64,000 nucleotides of DNA from Solen grandis. Its lineage: Eukaryota; Mollusca; Bivalvia; Adapedonta; Solenidae. Position 1 is the stretch's first letter. Each line of letters starts with the position of its first letter. This document shows positions 12,601 through 18,600 of the stretch, piece by piece. The stretch spans positions 66,652,656 through 66,716,655 of the forward strand of contig CM037781.1 of assembly GCA_021229015.1 (NCBI GenBank). The letters run 5' to 3'. Made by a program: the position numbers and the translations under genes. The notes under the pieces are model-generated. The model was not told the DNA's origin and did no database searches. It was given only the letters and a program-made list of their open reading frames with translations.

Positions 12601-15600
12601 ACCACTGGATTTGAAGATGAATGGGGTTGTGTTGCGTCTGTTTCATCCGAGTAATTCACCAACATGAAGTTGTCATGATCGAAAATCTCGGCAAACTGCA
12701 CAGTGACATGACGGTCGGAGAGTAGGTCATACAACCGGTTCACCTTAGTCACATACTCGGTTTTGGTTTGAACATTATTTTGTGCATTCTTACCCCACAA
12801 GCAGTTCAACATGGTTTTGGCAAACGCTCTTTTTCCTTTGTTCTTTTTCACGTTGTCGAGCCAGATACCCTCTATCTGAAAGTAATTCTGTTTAAAGCGG
12901 GCTTCATCATCTTCTGTTTTTACCCAATTAGGGTAACCACTTGCTTCTTGTTTCAATTTCAAGTATTTGTTAATATACTGTTTATACACATCTTTACTCC
13001 ATGTGTCCCAGTGCCAGATGTGGAAGACGTCTACCAATTGGTATCCTAACTCAAGAGCTTTGGCTATTTCCACATGGGTCCAGGTACCTGTCAACATGCG
13101 TTTGTACAGAGTGTGATTGCATTTTTCACACTCTTCCTCAGCACAGGTACGGCACAGTGTAAAGATCATTTTCTTGTTACAGTGAATAGGAAGGACTGGT
13201 AGCCACAGGACTTGTGGTGGCAATACACGACATTTGATGAGTCCCTTGTACATTCCAATGTTCTTTATATCAATCATCTCTTGACTTAAGATGTTGGGAT
13301 GTCCCACGGGGTATGCTTTGTACTTGTTCACGAATGGATACAGTGAGCAAATGTCAGCATACTTGATTTCTTCCTTGGTGGTTGTATCCACTTCATGGTA
13401 TAATTGAACGGCATTGGTTCGTCCACCAAACAAAGCATCCCGAGGTATAATAGGTTCTTGGAAGGGAAAGAAACGGTTCACAGTATCTCTGTATTCTGGT
13501 TCAATCTTGCATTTCTGATCAAAGTCACATTCCCACATTACAACTGTGTTGTAACCTTGTTGAGACAAGTCTTTCAACCGAAAGGTTGTGGCATTGTATA
13601 ACTGCTCCATAGTTTGAAGTGTGTAACCGTTCACACTGTCTCTCCTTGGTAACATTTTGGACATCCATGTGTCCAGCACCCCATGAATTCGTATACGGTG
13701 TTTGTCTCTTTGTGGAATCCGTCAACGTAATAGGGTCCAATTTGTACTTCACCTCCATTTAATGCATGGCGAATGTGCTTATTCTCAATGGAAGCAGTTG
13801 TTTCTATCCAACGAATCCCTTTGATTGAGTATCGAGTTTTGTTTGGATACCCGGCATCAGAGATTACAGCCAAGGTCTTTGGAGGCATTGAATTTTTACG
13901 CCAAGCTTTGTTGCACACTTGAGCTAGAGTGGTCGCTTCCAGGAACGGATCAATTTGGTCACTGGCCAACAGTTCTTTCCTAAACTCTCCACAACCTCGT
14001 CTCAAGATGTCCACATCTGATTTGCAGTACTTTTGCATTTCTAACTGAAAGTGAAACACAGCCTTTTGTGCCACTTTTGCATTGTACCATTTCAGAAACG
14101 CTTCTCTCTTGTCAGGTTTCATGCTGTCGGGTCTGTAAAAATGTACGGGGAGATAGTCTCCAATGTAGTCTTGGTATTCATCCGTGTTGGCATAAAATGG
14201 AAACCATCCTTTTGCCATCTCAGTCAATCCAAACGTGTCGGGGAAATCGGACAAAGGCATGTTGAGAAAACTCAGTGAGTCGATGAATCTCACTTGATGG
14301 GCTTTCATCATTAGAATTTTGCTTCCATTCATGATCAATTCTGGTTTGGTTGTATCATGTGTCAGTAAGTGCCTCAAAATAAACTGTGCATCGTATCCTT
14401 GTGAGTTGTGAGCAATCACTGTGGTACCTTTGTGACTGGGTTGAAACAGCCATGTACAAAATTCTGACAAAGTGTTGTTACCACGAAATATTTTTTCTCT
14501 AGGCTCATCCACAGCTTCGCATTTCTGACACGGGTTTTCCATGGATTGACACATACAGTCTCCACAAGAACGTTGAGCAACACAAAAGTTTGGTATATGT
14601 TCACCCAAATCAAATCGACACTCAAAGTCAAAGAAGATGAAAGGTACAGTCGGTGACTTCATGTTCTCTGGTTCTTTGTACGTGGGGATATAACACTGAT
14701 GTTCTGCATCTACAACTTTCTTGCAATACTTGCATTTTTTAGTGCCAGGACAGAGATGGTTCTTCTTTGTGCCCACAACCATTTGACCACAGGTCTTGCA
14801 TTGCCATACACTTTCACAGATATTTTTTGTAGATTTTCCTGGTTTCGCTTTGTGCTGATCAAAACATTTCTGACTATGAAATGTTCTACCACAGTGACCA
14901 CATGGAAAGAATCCTTCTTTTGGGCATAGTGTCAAGGCGTAACACATTCTTACACCAGTGAGCTTCTCTGTTGTTATAACCGTAGTTACAGTGTTCACAG
15001 AAGTAGCTGCATCCCAGGAAACCAGTGATTGATGCAATGCAATCATAATGTTTATCATGATGATAAATGTGAATCACTTTGCTTTTGTCTGTCAGAGGTG
15101 GGTGATTGAACAACACGTCCATTTTCTCAAATTGTGGCCACACTTTGATCACATAGTCTGGATAAAGGTGGGCTTAAATCTTCTTGTATTCTTCTATACC
15201 ACAAGGCTGATTTGGACTAATGCCTACACTATCTAACAATGTCTTGGCTTCTTGGCTTTGAAGAAATTTTGCAGATTGTCTCATCAAATTCCATCGCTTC
15301 TTCCAGGCTGTATCGTCCGTTTTATTGAGTTTACATATCCCTACCACAATTGATCGTGCCAAGCACATACTGTCGTGAACATTGTCTATCTTTACCATAC
15401 TTCGTTTGACTTTGGTCATGTTCTCAATGCTCAGGTGAGATCCAAACTTCTTTTTTTTTTCCCCCCCGGGCATGTGTCATTTCTAACTGGAGATGCCCGT
15501 CATGAATCTCAAACTTGTGGTTGCTTTGTGATACTTTCTCTATTTCGTTCAACAGCGTATCTCCTGAAATGTGTGTTGCATTCCCGAATGGAATGTGGAT

Positions 15601-18600
15601 ACCAAATGCTAGGTCAGGATGATTTATGGAGATACGAATTTGATCGTTGTCATTGACCCGTGCTTCTCTGTATAACTGTTTCACCATGTCATTGAAAAGT
15701 TGATGTGTATTTATATCTTTCAAATGTAACATCGTACACGTGGCCATTCGTTTTAAACTTTCTTGAAGTTCTCTGTGACCGTGGCTGTATGGAATAATAT
15801 CCCGTATATCACTCTTGGTCTTTTTTGCAGGTGGCTCATCATCGCTGCTTTCTTCACTACTCGACATCGTTGTGATTATAAGTAAGTGAGCAAAGCTTTT
15901 TTATACATCTAAGCTCCGCCCACCTGATCTCAGGCCTATAAAGTGCGGTGTGACCCGTCCACTTCATCACTCTCAAACCTGATTCAGACTGCTCTGTTCA
16001 GAATGACCTGCAATACATTTGAGTTCTGGGTGAAAGGACAACTACAAGCTATCAGTGACAAGCTGATCAGACTAGAAACAGAAAGACAAGTGACATGCTA
16101 CCGCTGTCAGGAAAAGGGGCATTATGCATCGGCATGTACGAAGAAAGCACCTCAAACAGTACGGGTGTGCTACCGTTGTCATGAACCGGGACATTTTGTT
16201 TCTAATCGCCCAAAACCTACAGTGTGCTACAGTTGTCACGAACTAGGCCACTTTGCATCCGCTTGTCCTAAGAAATGGATGAATAGTACTGTACCTACAG
16301 TAAACGCACAGGTGGACAGTGAAATGCAGAAAATGGACGTAGCTGAGACAGTGCCACAGACGGACAGTGATGTTGAGCTACTAGAGACTGTCTCTGAGTT
16401 GGAGAAACCTACCGTAAAACCCAAGAAACGCAAGAGAAGCGTCAACACATGCATCGTGTGTCCTGAGGCTCACCCATCAACAAGCAATACAGAGTGTAAC
16501 CGACCAGCTAAGAAGCGAAAAATGACATTTGAACACTAGACTTGAAAAAAACAACAACAAAAGTTGTGTTATGTTCATTATTTGCTGTATGACGCACGTT
16601 TAATTCATTGTTACTGTATGACACATGTTTGTTGTTAAACACAATAAAAAAAAAATCATATGACAATTGTATTAGTTATCCTTTCTACATCATTGTAATG
16701 GTCCTGAAAAGGACCGTTATTTATTGAGAAGTGTCTAGCACTCACTCAAATACAAATACCGCCAGTAATGCCTGCTGGCTTCTGGATATGCTAGGTAAAA
16801 CCCTGACAAATCCGGGTACAATGGCAAAGGGGGTAAACTCGGGTACAAGTTGACACCCTCTTCCTTTATACCCTCTTCCTTGACTTCTACTTTCTTCTCC
16901 TTTCGTAACGCCTTCCTTGCACGTCGGAATAACTTACGAAGGAAATTCATGGTGAAGAATGAATACATACACAGCATTACACAATTTATAGTCAAGAAAA
17001 AAGTAGGTTAGTAGGTCAATCCACCCCAAAATGTCAAGGCCGAGAACAATGCTATCTAACTCAGGTCAAGGTCGAACTTGATTTATTGGATGAAAAAATA
17101 ACGTTCTTGGTGTGCGCCAACACGAGAAAGTAGGTCAATCCGGTACTATAAAACAGTGCACATACTCTATACTTTATTATTCATGATTGAAACATGAGAC
17201 CGTACACACGTAGGTCCACCCCAGACTTGCTAAAATTGTTCCTCGACAGTCCCAGCTATGAGGAACAAGAGAGCGACCCAGACAGCTATCACGACCAAGT
17301 TGATGTGTATGATCTATATGTCACTCTTACAAAAAGGGGAGATCTCCCTAATTACCTGTCAGTTACCTTTGAAGATGTACCATCTACCCTACTACAGGGA
17401 TCGGGAGACAGCCTGAACTTCATAGTGACAAGGATCTAACCCGTTGTCATTTGCATCTCCTTGCAGGATGGATGAAGAGATATGTCCTGGGATGGGACTG
17501 TCAAACGTGTGGTATAGACCACAATATGTGATGGGACTGTACAACGTGTGGTATGGACCACAATTCATAAGAAACAAAACGGCCCTTTTCAGGGCCAACC
17601 CAAATGTCTCGAAAGGACATTTTACAATTGTCAATGTTAAGATGGGTCCTCCTTTAAGACATTTTATTACATCTGTTTTCATATATAGTACCATTCGGTA
17701 CTATAGATTCTGTTTTCATATAGAGTACCATTCGGTACTATAGATTTGGTACCATAAGTACCAAAAAAAAAATAAAAAAATTATGGTACCACGGTACCAT
17801 AAGTACAAAATTTTATGGTACCGTCGGTACCATATTGCCACCCTATACTACTTATAACAATGAATGCTTAACAGTCTATTATGTTGAAGAGTTGTGTGTG
17901 TGTGTGTGTGTGTGTGTGTCTTTAATGAATGATTTTTAGACTTATTTATATAGTGTTTTATATCTTCGCTTTAATTGCAGTTAAAACTTGAAAATTCAAA
18001 CACCTTGGATTGTTCCTAGTTTCTGTACCTCATGATTTCAAAAATACGTTGTGGTGAATATAAATTGTGTCTGTAAAAAATGTATGTGAAAGAGGTTGTC
18101 TGGGATATGGTCAAATCATTCGTTTGCGTGACGTTTCGTGAATTTTCTGTAACGGGGGGAGGGAATAATTATATCTAAAAAAACTACATGGTAAATTTTC
18201 TTCTAATTATTCGGATAAACCAAGAATATGATATTATTTATGAAAATAGTTTATTTCACTTGAGCTGAATTTTTGAATAGGTGACTTAAGTGCAAACTTC
18301 ATATCTCTGTATATATGTCTTAATGTATATCACCAACTGTCATAGATACGTATATCTATATCACTGATTATGTGTATTGTATCAGCATTTTAAATAGTAG
18401 AGTCTTTAGATTCATTAGAGACGTATTTCCACTATCGGATACCTTTATATTTTTTTTCATTTACTGGTACATCACAGGAATAGGAAAACATGTGTTTTCA
18501 TAACTGTTAGCAGTTCGGCCAAAATGAATACACATAATTAAAAGGTAAATTAAGATAAACGGCGATGTTTTAAAAGGTCACATTAGTTTAGACAATATCT

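Larger units (their letters stand above)
867..17852. mobile_element. Polinton/Maverick (adintovirus-like) element, about 17.0 kb
   Basis: The element is bounded by inverted repeats starting AGTAGTATAGGGTGGC and by identical 6-bp duplications. It encodes the full Polinton core: protein-primed DNA polymerase, retroviral-type integrase, adenovirus-type protease, packaging ATPase, double-jelly-roll major capsid, penton-like minor capsid and basic core protein. Thirteen core genes run on the minus strand from 15867 to 3495. Accessory genes sit in both orientations at the two ends. Perfect target duplications and near-identical repeats point to a recent insertion. At least four core genes are broken by frameshifts or in-frame stops, so this copy is probably not autonomous unless some breaks are assembly errors. 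An element with these capsid genes is an endogenous virus-like genome in origin. Confidence 0.97.
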
